Of a stretch of 64,000 nucleotides of DNA, positions 1 to 12,217 are shown piece after piece. The stretch comes from Acridotheres tristis. Its lineage: Eukaryota > Chordata > Aves > Passeriformes > Sturnidae. Location of the stretch: assembly GCA_037013685.1 (NCBI GenBank), contig CM072887.1:46551154-46615153 (forward strand), read 5' to 3'. Position 1 is the first letter of the stretch, and each line of letters begins with the position of its first letter. Position numbers and translations under genes: made by a program. The notes beneath the pieces are model-generated. The model was given only the letters and a program-made list of their open reading frames with translations. It searched no databases and was not told the origin of the DNA.

Positions 1-2630
1 TACTTGTTAAGCTACCAAGCCTTTATACACATGCACATACACTTAAAGAAATTCTTCTTGAGTGTGGGCCACTGATCTGCTCTATGCAGAGTAGCCAGTT
101 ATCTGGCCACAGGGAGGATTGCCTGTGACACTATTCAAGTTTAATATTCCAAATGACATCAAAGTGCAATGTCAAATAACCCTTAAAATCAGGTTCCAAG
201 GTATGTGATGAATTAACTGTTACTGAAAGGCCTCCTGTGTATGTTTTCAAAAGTAAAGATTTGACCATCCTTCAAAAGTATTCCAGAATGGTGGCTGTTA
301 TGGTATCACAGACAGATTATCCCACGGATGATGTGACAACTGACTGTGCATTGACTGTTATATAGAACAAAATTCTGATAAATTGAAAACTCCCATAGTT
401 GAAGTTACAGGTGCTAGAGGAATTTTAGAGGAAAAGGCTCAGACATTAGGTGAACTATAAAATCTACCCTGTACATGAGCTCATTTGATCTTCCAAAAAT
501 ATTCTGTTCTTCTCCCAGGATCAAACAATACACCCACGTGCACTGAAAACACGTCCTTGCTTTCAAACAACAAATTATTTTTATGCATTTGCGACAATTT
601 TCTGTATTTCCAAATCATGACACAATTTGTCACATTATCAGCACCAAACCAGATTATTCTGTTATAGATCTCACGTCATTCCTTGTAGCTTCACTTTATT
701 AAAAATTGCATTATGTGATTATTCTAATTATGAAGGCAAGTAAAGAGAGTGCTTCAAAAGTGGAGGTCTGCACTTTAGGGATAGTCAGTGCATTATTGCT
801 TTTACAAGCAAAGTAACACATTAAATGTACTTTAACATACCAATCATACTTTATAAATAAATGCACACAAAAATATAATATTTTAAAAACCCACCCAAGA
901 AATAAGAAAACAAATTAAAGCTATAGAAATAATCTGCCCACATTTTTTTTATTTTTGCACAAGCTAATTGAAAGATAACCAATAAACCAAGCTGCAAACA
1001 ATTTAAAGTAGAAAACAAATCTGATATTTCCATCCAATTTTTGTTTGGTATCACAAAGTCTGCTGTTTCAAGATCTACACCTCTTAACTTTCCTTGCTCT
1101 AAAGGGAGGAAGTGTGAGAACAACATGGCCTGCTGTTATGTGACCTACTCCTTTCATTTCGAGGATGATGAATAGCTGATGGGAAAGCTCATGTTACACA
1201 GTTAAACAAGTGTCTCCATGAGGCAAGGACATCACCAGACATTTAATACTGGAGCTGCCACCATGGCCACACAGAAGGCAAAATAATTCCAAAGGCATTC
1301 CAGTTCATCAGCATACAGAGTCCAACGAAGCATTGGAGGCACACCAACACAGCAAAGAGTATGAGACTTGAGATCCTGCTGCTGTGGCCACTAGCCCAAC
1401 CTAAGAAATCATCCGTGTGGTTGTTAGGATCTACTGCTTCTTCTAGGGACAATTCTGCACTGTGGAACAAACTCTCAGGTTCTCTTGGGGATCACCAGAG
1501 CATCAAGTACCTGTGACTTTCTTAAGCACCACACTTTGGTAAAAATATTTATCTGCAAAAAACCTGGTTCTTAGAAGAGAGCACTACAGTAATTGCCAAG
1601 ATGCATGCAATAGAAAGAGGATGTTCCACTTATTACAGAAATATGCATTCATCACACTTAAATGAAATGTCATCTATGTGGATGATAGATGAGTCTTTTT
1701 TTAAACAATAATTAGCAACACATTCCAGTGGCTTTCTAGATGTGTAATGCATTTTCATGTGAGAAATAGAAAAAATACCTGCCAGAGAAGTTTAATTCAG
1801 CTATCATTTCAATTTTCAGGACTACAGTATACCAAGGATAATTTTCTTAGACTTCTGAGTCAAGTATGAATTCAACTCCATTTTCAGAGATACATATCTG
1901 CTGAGCAAATAGATTTAACAGAGGTAAGTATTGTTATTAGTTTCCTAATGATATCTATTATCAGCCATCATGTAGTCAACTAAAGACCAACATCTTTGAA
2001 TCAGAAAAGAAACCATGGTTTTGAGTATATTATGTAACATGCACTTAATTACCAAAATGCTGTGCTGTTTTCAATGTTTAGCCTTCCTTTGAAAAAGTTT
2101 AGTAGAAAAGAATAATAAAAGTTACACAAAATTTCCACCTATTCTTACAAAAAATTCTTATACATTTGCAGTTTTAGTTTCTTCAGGAGAAAGAAGTATA
2201 GAGTATATTTAATTTACATAGATTTCTTTGAATAATACCAATTTAATTACATACCTGATGAAATGTAGAAATTCTAAACCATTTCAAAAATTTCAAATGG
2301 ATTGTTCCAAAGACTCTTAACAGGTACTAATGGCTTTAAATGGCACTTGAAACTATTGTCATTAAAGGTTACTAAATATTGCTAACATTTATCCTTTTTT
2401 ACACTTGGAACAACAGTCTTTGCAGATAAGCAGGGATATTTAAACAATTTACTACTTCTTCCATACAAAATAGTAATATCTTGGTTAAAAATAAACTCAG
2501 AACTAAGCACACAAAGCCCTCTGATGATGAAGAAAAATGAAACAATGCAAACCAGTAAAATTTTTAAGTAAAAAAAATACAAGCATCTTTCATTTGCACA
2601 GCTTCAGGTGATTCACAGCACATGCTAGGA

Positions 2631-2654
2631 AAAACAAAACAAAACAAAACAAAA
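2631..2654. repeat. (AAAAC)n microsatellite
   Basis: Four uninterrupted AAAAC units followed by a degenerate fifth. One of several short A/C-rich tracts that lie mostly on the plus strand of this window. Confidence 0.85.
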
Positions 2655-3824
2655 GTAAATCTCTTAGGCACTGCCTTCTTGATGAAAACAACTAATCTGC
2701 AAATACCCATTCAGTTCCCCATCCACTTTTTATACGCAAGAGTGTGCAGCAGCGTAGCAGATGGGTATCAGGGAAATGCAGCTGACTGGAAACTGGGTGT
2801 AGATGTCTGACAAGTCTCTTATGTTTTTCACAAGATTTTTGAGAGTTTTCCATACTGAAACCTAAAGAAGTTGATCAAAAAGTTTTGGTTTTTGCTTTTC
2901 AGTAAACTGCAAGTTCAATCAAAGATTCAGAACTGTTCCTAAGTAAACAAGTTGACAGAGGAAAGGTCAGATCACTAAAGAATAAACCTGCTGAGATTCT
3001 TTCCTGTCACTGAGATTCAGCAGAGAGCTTTATATCTCGGGAATGAAGAAACACACAATCATAGACAGGAAATCAGTAGAGAACAAAGTCAAGAGGTAGA
3101 GAAAGAGAGGAGATAGTAACCAATTTTGCTTGCTACTTTTATCTATTGTTTTATTTTAAAATACATGGAATATTTAATTCTGACACAACACATGTATATA
3201 TATGGGGAGATTAGTAAAAATTAATTTGCATTACTTTGGCTAATGTTAATATATTTTTCCTATGTGCCATTCTTGCTTAGATTTTGGTTTTGACTTCAAA
3301 AATAATTATTTAAAAAACCTGTCCCGAGCATGAAAGTAAGCATTGAGAGTGATGAAATTCTTAGTTTTCAAAACAACAAAATATAAGCAGATTTGTCCAA
3401 ATGCCTCCTTATTCCTCTAATGTATTTTAAGTCTTGATACTTATAAAAAGACAAAATTACCTGAGGTAAACACCATTTACTAGGCAAAAAGAGCATACAC
3501 CCCGTGATGTTGTTTATGTTGGGGTTGCATGAAAAACATAATTACACAAAGAAGCCGATGAACACTTACAGATTGCTTTTAAGATTAAAGCCAAGACTGT
3601 TCCTCTTCTATGCCAGATCTCTCTGAAGCCCAGCTGCTGGGGAGAGAAGCAGCACGAAGAGTCCAGGGCAGCCTCGTCTTTCCCTAAGGGGGATCAGGTT
3701 GTCCACCCCTTTAATACCTCTGCTTCCTATAGCAACACTTCTAGAGGTAAAGCAGAGAAGAAAGAATGGATGCGGAAAGAATCAGTCTGTTTAGGGCCGA
3801 ATTAAATTGCATAGACAGAAGATG

Positions 3825-3858
3825 GGAAAATACGAGGTGATGGAAAATATGAGGTGAT
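3825..3858. repeat. 17-bp tandem duplication
   Basis: Two adjacent 17-bp units (3825-3841 and 3842-3858) differing by one C/T change. The unit reads GGAAAATAYGAGGTGAT. This looks like a fairly recent duplication by replication slippage; no function is implied. Confidence 0.85.
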
Positions 3859-5269
3859 GGCCCTGTATCTACTATTTCCCATCACTTCATGTGCTTAAGG
3901 ATCTGCAGCTGGTCACTAGGAGGGACACTCACAGGCAAGGCACTGACAACAGAACTATTGCTCCATTTAATTTCAAATGGAAAATAAGGCAGGCGAGAAA
4001 CAATCTCACCAGTTATTCACAAAGGTGACTAGTAAGAGTAATTTAGTCTTCTAGTGAATGTGCTACAGATTAAAGATGATAATTTCTTTGAAGAAAGATA
4101 GCAGAGGGGCTGTGCTGCTTCTTTTACTGAAGGTACTTGGATAATTGGTCTTTTCCAGCAATTAACCCAGAACTGTCCTATTTTTCAATTAGACAAGAAT
4201 CTCATTTGTATGTTCTCAAAGACAACAGAATATTCTGCTTCCTGTGGCTTTTAAATGGTGCAAAGGTAACCTTAGTTGTCCCTGCAAAAATATTTCACTT
4301 GCATTTTCAAACAAGTTGCCAGAACTTCCCTGCAACAGAACAAGGTAAAAAATGTGTCAGATACAGGAGAAGAGATGATTGCAATCTCTAGTCCTGCACT
4401 GAATTTAATTTCCTATCACATAAGGGTATTGAGATGAAGGTGGGGATGCAAAGGTTTAAAGTTAAGTGAAAGAATATCTGTCCATATCCAAGTTTTGCTT
4501 ATAAATATGTGCATATAAGTCCTTACATTTTATATCTAAAATTCAGGATTTCAAATGCAGTAGCTCCCTCTGAAATTCTGTGTATGTTACTCATATAATA
4601 TTTTCAGATCACAGAACATTTAAATTATGCTTAGGCCTCTCAAAACCTAGGGAAGCTCTAACTCCATAGTGTTTTTTCTTGCGATTAAAGTGAACTAAAT
4701 CATGTCCTTTAAAATCTCCCTTCTCTAAACAGCACACTTGAAATACACTTCACAGAAGGACGAATCAACAGAAAATTCTCCTGCCTCCCTTTTGCTAAGA
4801 CTTTGAAAAATATCACTTTCCTGGGGTGATCCAGAAACCACTTGAACTTACTTCACTGCAGCATTTGCATTCAAGATATTCTTGTATTCTATTCTAAATA
4901 TTATGTGAATAAGAGACCTGGAGCTATACAAGAATTTCTCCTTTTTTTTCCTCTTTCAATCTCATTAGCATTGCCTTCACCATCTCTCAGAGGGGCTACC
5001 CTAGTTCTCTCAGGTCAACTTCAACTTTTCTTACAATGCTTCACTTTGAGGAAGAGAATTAACAATAGTAGTTATTCTTTGCATTATAAAATAACTGGTC
5101 ATGTCATATTTAAACATGTTGTCTGATTTTCCCATTATGCAAAATTTCTGGGTAAATGGGAGGGAAAAAGGGAGACATCACTGCTGAATTGTCATGCATG
5201 TGTTAAAAAGCCCCAGTGATTATAAGACCCAACAGGTTTTCTTTCTGCTGAACTGGGACCTATTTAAAG

Positions 5270-5560
5270 CAAAATGATACATTTAAAATGATTTCCTAGT
5301 GGATTCGATTAGAGAAATAAATTAATGACTGCTATTAAATAAAACATTTTGGCACTGAATATTATGGTAACTTGATTTGCATAATTTAACAGTTGCAGGG
5401 ACTTAGGGAAATAACAATGTAAATGAGTGCTGAAAGTGTGCAGTAATGAAAAAGCAGATTTTGCCATGCATAAGACACTCTCTCATGATTTTATTTTAAG
5501 GTAATCTTCTCATTTCTTAATTACATTTTTAAATAAAGGTTAAAACTATTTGTTGCCAAC
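5270..5560. promoter_or_regulatory. Possible conserved non-coding element
   Basis: The stretch has little simple repeat and holds an ATTAAT motif at 5321-5326 and an octamer-like ATTTGCATAAT at 5375-5385, followed by further TTAATTA-type words near 5518. Clusters of homeodomain and POU-type words in unique AT-rich DNA are common in vertebrate developmental enhancers. No alignment was possible, so conservation is a guess. Confidence 0.2.
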
Positions 5561-5837
5561 ACCTCTGCTGTCACTTCATTCTCATGCTTGTTACAGATAT
5601 GCAACAACAATGGGAAGCTTCTCTTCCCATTTCTTTTCCACAACAGAAAAGTTAAATTCTGAATATAGAAGACAGAGAAATCCTCAAGGATGACAAAATG
5701 AAAATAAAATCAAAACAAAAGCAAACAACTCTCCTTCATCATTATTAAAAAAACTATAAAATAGCATTTTACTGTTTCCTGTCAGGCAAACCTTGAAGAA
5801 AACAGATATTTCATATAATTAGGAAAGCACTCATAAA

Positions 5838-5852
5838 AATAATAATAATAAT
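5838..5852. repeat. (AAT)5 microsatellite
   Basis: Five AAT units in an A-rich setting. Confidence 0.75.
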
Positions 5853-6157
5853 AGCAAAATAAAATATTTTAGTTCAATATTTCATAAATAATTAAGAGTT
5901 AGAGTTCAGTTTCAGTTCACAAATTCCACTTTGCTTAAAAAAAAAAATTCACAGTAGTAAAAGATGTAAATCAATACTAATGTGGCAATCCACACTGTGA
6001 TTTTTAGTTTTTTTATGTTCACAGCAATTAAACACTCTGGAGTTACTTTGCTCCATAAATAACACTGTGGTTCTTTTTTAACATCCAACACTCATGCACA
6101 ACACTGGATAATTTGCCTTTCAGTCTGTCCTCACTAGCTAATAGGAAAAAAAATAAT

Positions 6158-6180
6158 AAAACAAACAAACAAACAAAAAC
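6158..6180. repeat. (AAAC)n microsatellite
   Basis: AAAC repeated about five times, with the last unit extended by an extra A, preceded by an A-rich run. Confidence 0.8.
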
Positions 6181-8425
6181 TCAGAAAAAGATCAAGGCTT
6201 CATAAAACGTGTAAGGCCAGCCAAGTGCCCCATTAGCATGCAAACCAGCAGATGCTTAGTTTCAATATCCTGCTTAGACTGGCATAAATAATCACAGGTA
6301 CACATACACCCAAGCACTCTCTACAGGGTCTCAGTCAAATCTGAGAGGGCCAATTTAATGAGACAGTCACCTCTAGCTCTCCACACAGTGGGTTTGTACA
6401 AGGGACACTGCACAAGCCAAGTAAAACCAGCAATCTGAAACCCTGTCACACATGAGCTCACTATTATGGCTGCCATGGTGCTTCTGCCCACTCTGTAAAG
6501 AAACAAAACCTCGATGGAGGGCCATGTGCATCTTCTGAGATTATACTGATCATCTCCATACAAATTCACTCCTCACTTCCAAAATGAAGAAACCAAAAAT
6601 TAAAAAACAAAAACCCCAACCTCATTACTGTTAAGCTTTTTGAATGAGAATTAATAGACTAAAAGGTACAATGATGATCTTATGACTACAATCCCTCTGG
6701 ACTGGTCTTCTGAATTAATGCAAATAATGTGCTTTTTGCTTTATGGAATGCAACCCTAACTAATCCCACCAAAATTGAGGCAAGGTAAAGGTGAAGTCAT
6801 GGACTACAAGAGAGAAGAATACAGTACAAAATGTCTGTGTACATAATCAGAAAGGTAATGCAGTTATGGCTGTCAAAACAACAAAGTGAAACAAATTATC
6901 TAGCCAGATTGGTAATATAAACCGGCTCTGTTACATGCATGTTTGCACATAAAGGCACACGAACTCCAAAATGTTTCAAAACATTTAGATTATTATTTTC
7001 ATGGTTCAGTTCAGTCAAAGACACCGGATGTTTCTTAGTGGAAGTTTCTTTGAGAGATAACCTTAACCAACCTGCTGTAGAAATAAGGAAGGTTAGAAAA
7101 AACTCAATAGTATAATAATGAAGAGCAAAGTTAAATGTTACTAAACAGATTAATGCAGTGGAAGTAAATTTATTAGAAGCAATCTGTTATTTCAAATTCC
7201 ACATCTGCTCCAAAATACAAGATGTACTGGTTTGATTTTGCACCTTGCACTGTCAGAAAATTGAGATCTTATTTGCTTCATTCTTGCTCGTGAAACATCT
7301 TGAAAAACATTGATTTATCCTATAAGATAAAGGCTTATGGAGCTCTTTCTGGAATCAAATATTTTAGAAAATAATTTTTGTTAGTAAGTATACAAACAGT
7401 CTAGCAAATTTATTTTTTTAAAGTAATTTCAGAAATGTAGTAACTGAAGAAACCACTTAAAACCAAAAAAACTCTTAACACTCCCTACCTCTAGAAGTTT
7501 ATCAATGCAGGAATATTTCTGAAAGGAATGTTGCCAGAAAGAGAAACTTCATTATAGCCTTCATCCAGCTAGGAGTACATGCACTTCAGGCATGCCTTAA
7601 GGTCACGTTCACCTGAAGTCACCCACCAAGCTGTTTGGAAATGCTTTCCCCTCCCATACACACAGCAGACTTCACAAGTGTAAAGTAATTGGCATGAGTA
7701 CCAAATCCAACATTTTTTACTTGTTGTTTTTAATAGCTATTTTGGAACATGATATTTTTTTGCATTTACAAGTTTTTGATAGTGTAACTTTTCATTTGGC
7801 CTCTCCTTTGAGCAGCTGCAAAAGGCACAACAGTTTCTTCTGTGTTTTAATGTCCTGGCTGCGGCCCTGGACGTAGCTACTAATTACAGGAGAGCAAACA
7901 ACATGGTAATAGAAGCTGTAAGCTAAAGGTTTTTTTAAAAGTTACTTGATTTCTGAAAACAAGAGTAAACTTGAACAAGAAGAACATAGCAGGTGGTTGA
8001 ATAAGGAAAAGTAAGAATAGAAGCATTTACATCCTAAAATAATCATAACCAAGGAAGCCTGCAAATCCACACTAACTAGATTTTTTCTGTGAGCAAATGA
8101 TTCAAGACTGACTTCCCAGTTGCTACAACACTATTTTATTTTAGTGAAGTTTCACCACAGAAATTTGAAAGAATCCTGAGCTGAAAAAAAATAATTTAAT
8201 AGATTTGAGTATTTGCATTAATCCCAAATTCACTTTCTAATATTTTGATTGATTGTTGAGATACGATACAAGTTACAAATATCACTGCTAAAAAAAGAGA
8301 AAGCTTCATGTACACTGATGCCTAATATAAATGAGGATCACTGTGGGTAAGCATTAAAAAAACCAAACCCAAAGTTATGACAAATTGGTAACTGCAGCTA
8401 GTTCTGCCCACAAATTCAAGAACCT

Positions 8426-8450
8426 GGTGCTGGTTTCAAGAACCAGCACC
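8426..8450. repeat. Perfect 10-bp inverted repeat, 5-nt loop
   Basis: Arms GGTGCTGGTT (8426-8435) and AACCAGCACC (8441-8450) are exact reverse complements around the loop TCAAG. The arms are 60% GC in an AT-rich region, so a transcript would form a stable short hairpin. It is too short for a microRNA precursor and is not followed by a U-run. Confidence 0.7.
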
Positions 8451-11123
8451 CCCAAATCAAACACAGAGGAAAAGACAGACATATCAGTACACCATTAGCA
8501 CTTGAAATGTGATACAGCTGTCAAGCTGCTGGATATCAAACTGTACAAGGTCAAGAAAAACCACAGTCACAGGTTTGCCCTGACATTTCCTCTGACCAAC
8601 CTCCTTTGAGGTAGCTCTTCAAACAACATCTGGATTTGTGTGCCTCTGTCCTTCTCACAAGGGTTCAAAGCACAAGCATAAAAAGCCTATGTAAGCAGAA
8701 AAACTGACCTTCACCTCTGCATTTTTCTATTTTCTGATCTTTTTTTGTCCTTTTTCTTCAATAGAAAATAAAACCATAACAGGGTTGGTGAACAGCATGG
8801 GGCACAGACTTCAATGTGGCATTTAAAGGAAAATCTGCTGTCTTTATTATGTTTCAAGAGAAAATTATCTGTCTGCCAGGAATTAATTTTTAAGTTTCCT
8901 ACACAAGAAATAATTTAAAAGCTGAAAAAGAATATGTAACTAGTGTTGACACTGATATAACTGCATTCTCAAGCACAGTTTCCTTTATGCATAGGCCACT
9001 GGCAACTCTTCAGCAGATAGTTTGTATATAATGTTACACACACATATGGCTTCTTTCCCCCTGCTCAACCAATGCAAAAAGGCATGACAATTCCCATGAG
9101 GTTTTTATTTAACTTTGACACCAAATATTCTTCCCTTTGGACATTTTCTACTTCTTAGAGTTGATGTTCTTCTACTCCACATCACCAAGCAATAAATTAT
9201 TATTTGTGTTGGTAAGGGGTGATAGGATTTTTTTAGTTACTTTGAGTTTTTCTACATGTTTTTTGGACAACAAATTTAATCTTTTAGTTTCATCATATAT
9301 TGAATGGAAAAAGGAGGAGGGGAAAGGACATTGGAAGCAAGGAAGTACTGTTCCATTATAAATTCAATTTTTTTGGTGACAAGTAGATAACATTCTTTAT
9401 CAGTTCACTGAATCCTATAAAATTATTTGAATATAACATATGCTATTAACTTCTATACTTCTAAAAGGTTTCTGTAGGGTTTAAGTTACTTTAAGCACTG
9501 AAAGACTTTTGATTAATTGGATAACATCTTTAAATAAACAGTTCATCTATTTATGTATGTACATAATCACACATTGGTTGTGATTTTGTCTGTTGTACAG
9601 CTTCTCTTTCATCCCAGTATTCGTTCTGCAATAACCTAAATAACCTACGTCCTCTAAAAAACATCCAATTTTGATCTATGTATGTACTGAATAAATGTTT
9701 CCCTTAAGCAAGCAAAACACAAACAAACAAAAACAGCCCAGAATAAAAAAAAAAGTGCACCTGGGTATCCTCCAGCTAATACAGTACAGACTAGTACAGA
9801 CTTAACTATACAGTGAACTTTTTCCACATAAACTAGCCATTCCAGTGTAGATGGACTGTGCCAAATCAGGACATATTACAGCTCCACCACTTTCATCATT
9901 TAATAATAATTAACAAAGAAAAATAAGAGAATCATCACCATTGTTATATTTTTGATTAAGCAACAACAGAAATAAACAGGCTTCCTTTGGTTGAAAAGGT
10001 GATATACTCAAAACAAAAAAGCCATTTTATTCAGGAGCTATTCTGCACTACCACAACCTTCTTTATCTACATCCAAAAATACCACCAATATAAGTAATGC
10101 TGTTGGCATAGGCTAAACATGATGGATATGCTTAAAATACTATTGCTGTAAGAAATGCATTATTTCATCCAATGTATAAACAAAAACCATGCAGGATAAA
10201 GATGTAAAAATCACAAAACCTCCTAACCCCTCCAAAAGAACCCCAAAGTCAAGCTGAATCATAAGTTTAATTCCAAGGCCACAACTGAATAGATGGATGC
10301 TACAACACACGTTCACAGTCCTTTCAACAAGAGGAGGACACATGCACTGCTATTCCCAGGACAATGCCAGAAATGCAAAAGGAATTTTGTCACTCCTGCA
10401 GTCCACTGCCTCTTTCATCATACACCTGCTTAGGCAAAAATAAAATCCCTGTAGAATTTGCATGGCCTCAACAGAAAATTTCCCCCTTATCATGTATAAC
10501 CTAAGTTCCTAAAAAATAGTCCATCCTTTCCTTTCACCCAGCTATGATACATGAGAAATGGTAAGTGCACAAAAGTAAATTCAAACATTATTTCTTCTCT
10601 GAAACAAGTCATGGCTAGATATTCAAATTCTTTTTCACGCATGCATGTAATTTATAAGGTAATGTACAATTAAAAAGACACATACCTCAATAAACCCAAG
10701 CCAGTAACAATTCAAAGTATGCTGGTACAAAGCAGTGTGAAATAACGTTGAAGGAGTTGAGAAAAAACAATATTCATTTTTATAGCTAAGCATAAGAAAT
10801 TTGGAGGATAAATTGCCAAAACAGAAACACAAGTGAACCACTTCTGCTAACAAGCTTTTGTATTTTAAGACCAAACACAACAAGCTAATGGTAAATCATA
10901 TTCACTTGAGGAAAAATGAATCACAGTACCTGCAAGCTGTACAACTTGAGCAGGTCTGCAGAGGAAACACCATCTTCTGTGTTCAAAAACATCAATAATT
11001 TGTGCAGAAGCAGCAGCAAGTGGATATATACGTGTAGCCTCCTAGAATCCATTGCCACATGTGAAGCCAACTTAAGGTGTTAATTTACACACAGCTGATC
11101 CCTATATTCTTATGAACACTTAC

Positions 11124-11197
11124 CACAGCAATTACATGTGGCCCCAAGTCATGAAGAAAAAGCTTCCACTTACCTAAAATGAAAAAAAAAAAAAAAA
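11124..11197 (-). promoter_or_regulatory. Candidate recursive splice site with 50-nt RS exon
   Basis: Read on the minus strand, an uninterrupted 16-T tract (11197-11182) is followed by CATTTTAG and then at once by a perfect 5' splice consensus, GTAAGT (junction between 11174 and 11173). A plausible branch motif (CTGATAA) lies just upstream of the T tract. A second GTAAGT starts at 11123, so a 50-nt exon (11173-11124) lies between the two donors. A 3' splice site fused to a 5' splice site, followed by a short exon with its own donor, is the layout of recursive splice sites in very long vertebrate introns. A normal cassette exon with these borders, or coincidence, is also possible. No host exon is visible in the window. 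Confidence 0.35.
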
Positions 11198-11300
11198 GGT
11201 AATTTATCAGAAACTCAGTGTTACAGATCCAATATTTAGGAGAGAAAATTTAGTTTTACTACATTTAGTTTTAATTTTTCCTTCTTTCCCCTCCCTCTCA

Positions 11301-11354
11301 CCCAAAAAACCCCCAAAAAATCCCAACCAAAAATAACAACCAAGAAAACTCCAA
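11301..11354. repeat. A/C-rich low-complexity tract
   Basis: Runs of A interrupted by runs of C (CCCAAAAAACCCCC-type) with degenerate AAC units. It is low complexity and not part of a recognised transposon. Confidence 0.7.
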
Positions 11355-11440
11355 AGCAAACCAAAAGAGTTTTTGCAGAGGATGAGAAACTGTAGTAGTG
11401 TGCATGTACTACAATCAGCATATATATTTAATCAACACAC

Positions 11441-11640
11441 ATCTTCGCCAGCATGCCAGACAAATCCTGGTCAGCAGGGATGGGCAGGAAAGCTGTTCCA
11501 CGCAATTTCCTGGCCAGGGGGCCAGACCCAGAGCTCACTCCTCCACTTCCTCAGGGGGCTGTGTCAGAACAAACCTTTGTGCCTGAGACGACAGCCCAAG
11601 GGTCACTCAGTCACCCCTTCTGAATGGGTGGATTGATTTC
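11441..11640. other. GC-rich block of unknown origin
   Basis: About 200 bp clearly richer in G+C than its surroundings. Two plus-strand frames are open across it (11373-11636 and 11398-11586) but neither resembles a protein I know. GC enrichment alone opens frames by removing stop codons. It could be an old exon, a decayed mobile element or a local composition shift. Confidence 0.3.
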
Positions 11641-12199
11641 AGTGGCCTTACTCAAAAGCAAGATAAAACTAAATTCATGCATCGTTTTAAACCCAGGAAC
11701 TATGAAATTGGCACAGTATTTAATCCCTTCTGCTTAAATAACTTTTAATAACTGGAGTGGTGTTAGATCAGAAGTCCTCCATAATTCATTAACATTGTAA
11801 GTAAAAACTGTGAAAACAAAAATTAATTCAGCGAAATATGAAGTGAGGTAGTGACTGAAAGTTCCTGGGATATGAGATTTTTAAAAATAGAACATATTGT
11901 CTTCACTGTAAATGTGCATACAGACATCCAAATCCTTTCTAAATACTAACACGTATTATCAAAGAAAGGGTAGTTTGGGGGATGCACCACTCTTCGACCT
12001 TTTAACATGAAATGCTTAATGTGTAAGGACCCTTAAAAGAGAGGTTACGAGGAGAGAAAAAAGCAAAAGAACAAAGTTCCTCATTTACAACTGATGCCAC
12101 CTTTGAACTGCACTACTTCTTTTCTAAACATGCCATCATAGGAAGTGTTTGAATAATTTAAAATATGATGTTGTGCATTTAAATAAGAAACTCTGAAAG

Positions 12200-12217
12200 C
12201 CTGTTTCAAGAAACAGG
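12200..12217. repeat. 8-bp perfect inverted repeat
   Basis: CCTGTTTC, a two-base AA spacer, then GAAACAGG. It could be a chance palindrome or a symmetric protein-binding site. Confidence 0.5.

Larger units (their letters stand above)
1..5269. other. AT-rich non-coding stretch, no gene seen
   Basis: Unique-looking AT-rich sequence. Open frames are short (for example 851-1126 and 1243-1470 on minus, 4842-5126 on plus) and none has a recognisable domain, a Kozak-like start or consistent splice signals. I see no interspersed repeat here. Two small repeats are listed separately. A good 5' splice consensus (GAG|GTAAGT) at about 1921-1928 on plus has no polypyrimidine tract before it and no partner exon. 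Confidence 0.7.
5561..11123. other. AT-rich non-coding stretch, no gene seen
   Basis: No gene or interspersed repeat recognised. Open frames stay below 83 codons and look like chance. Contains the AAT and AAAC microsatellites and an 8.4 kb hairpin listed separately, plus short A/C-rich runs at about 6600-6620, 8355-8372 and 9715-9735. Confidence 0.7.

Noticed and set aside
2240..2275. Possible recursive splice site on minus, TTTCATCAG|GTATGT
   Set aside because: The pyrimidine tract is weak and broken by A residues and the donor is not the GTAAGT form. Not better than chance.
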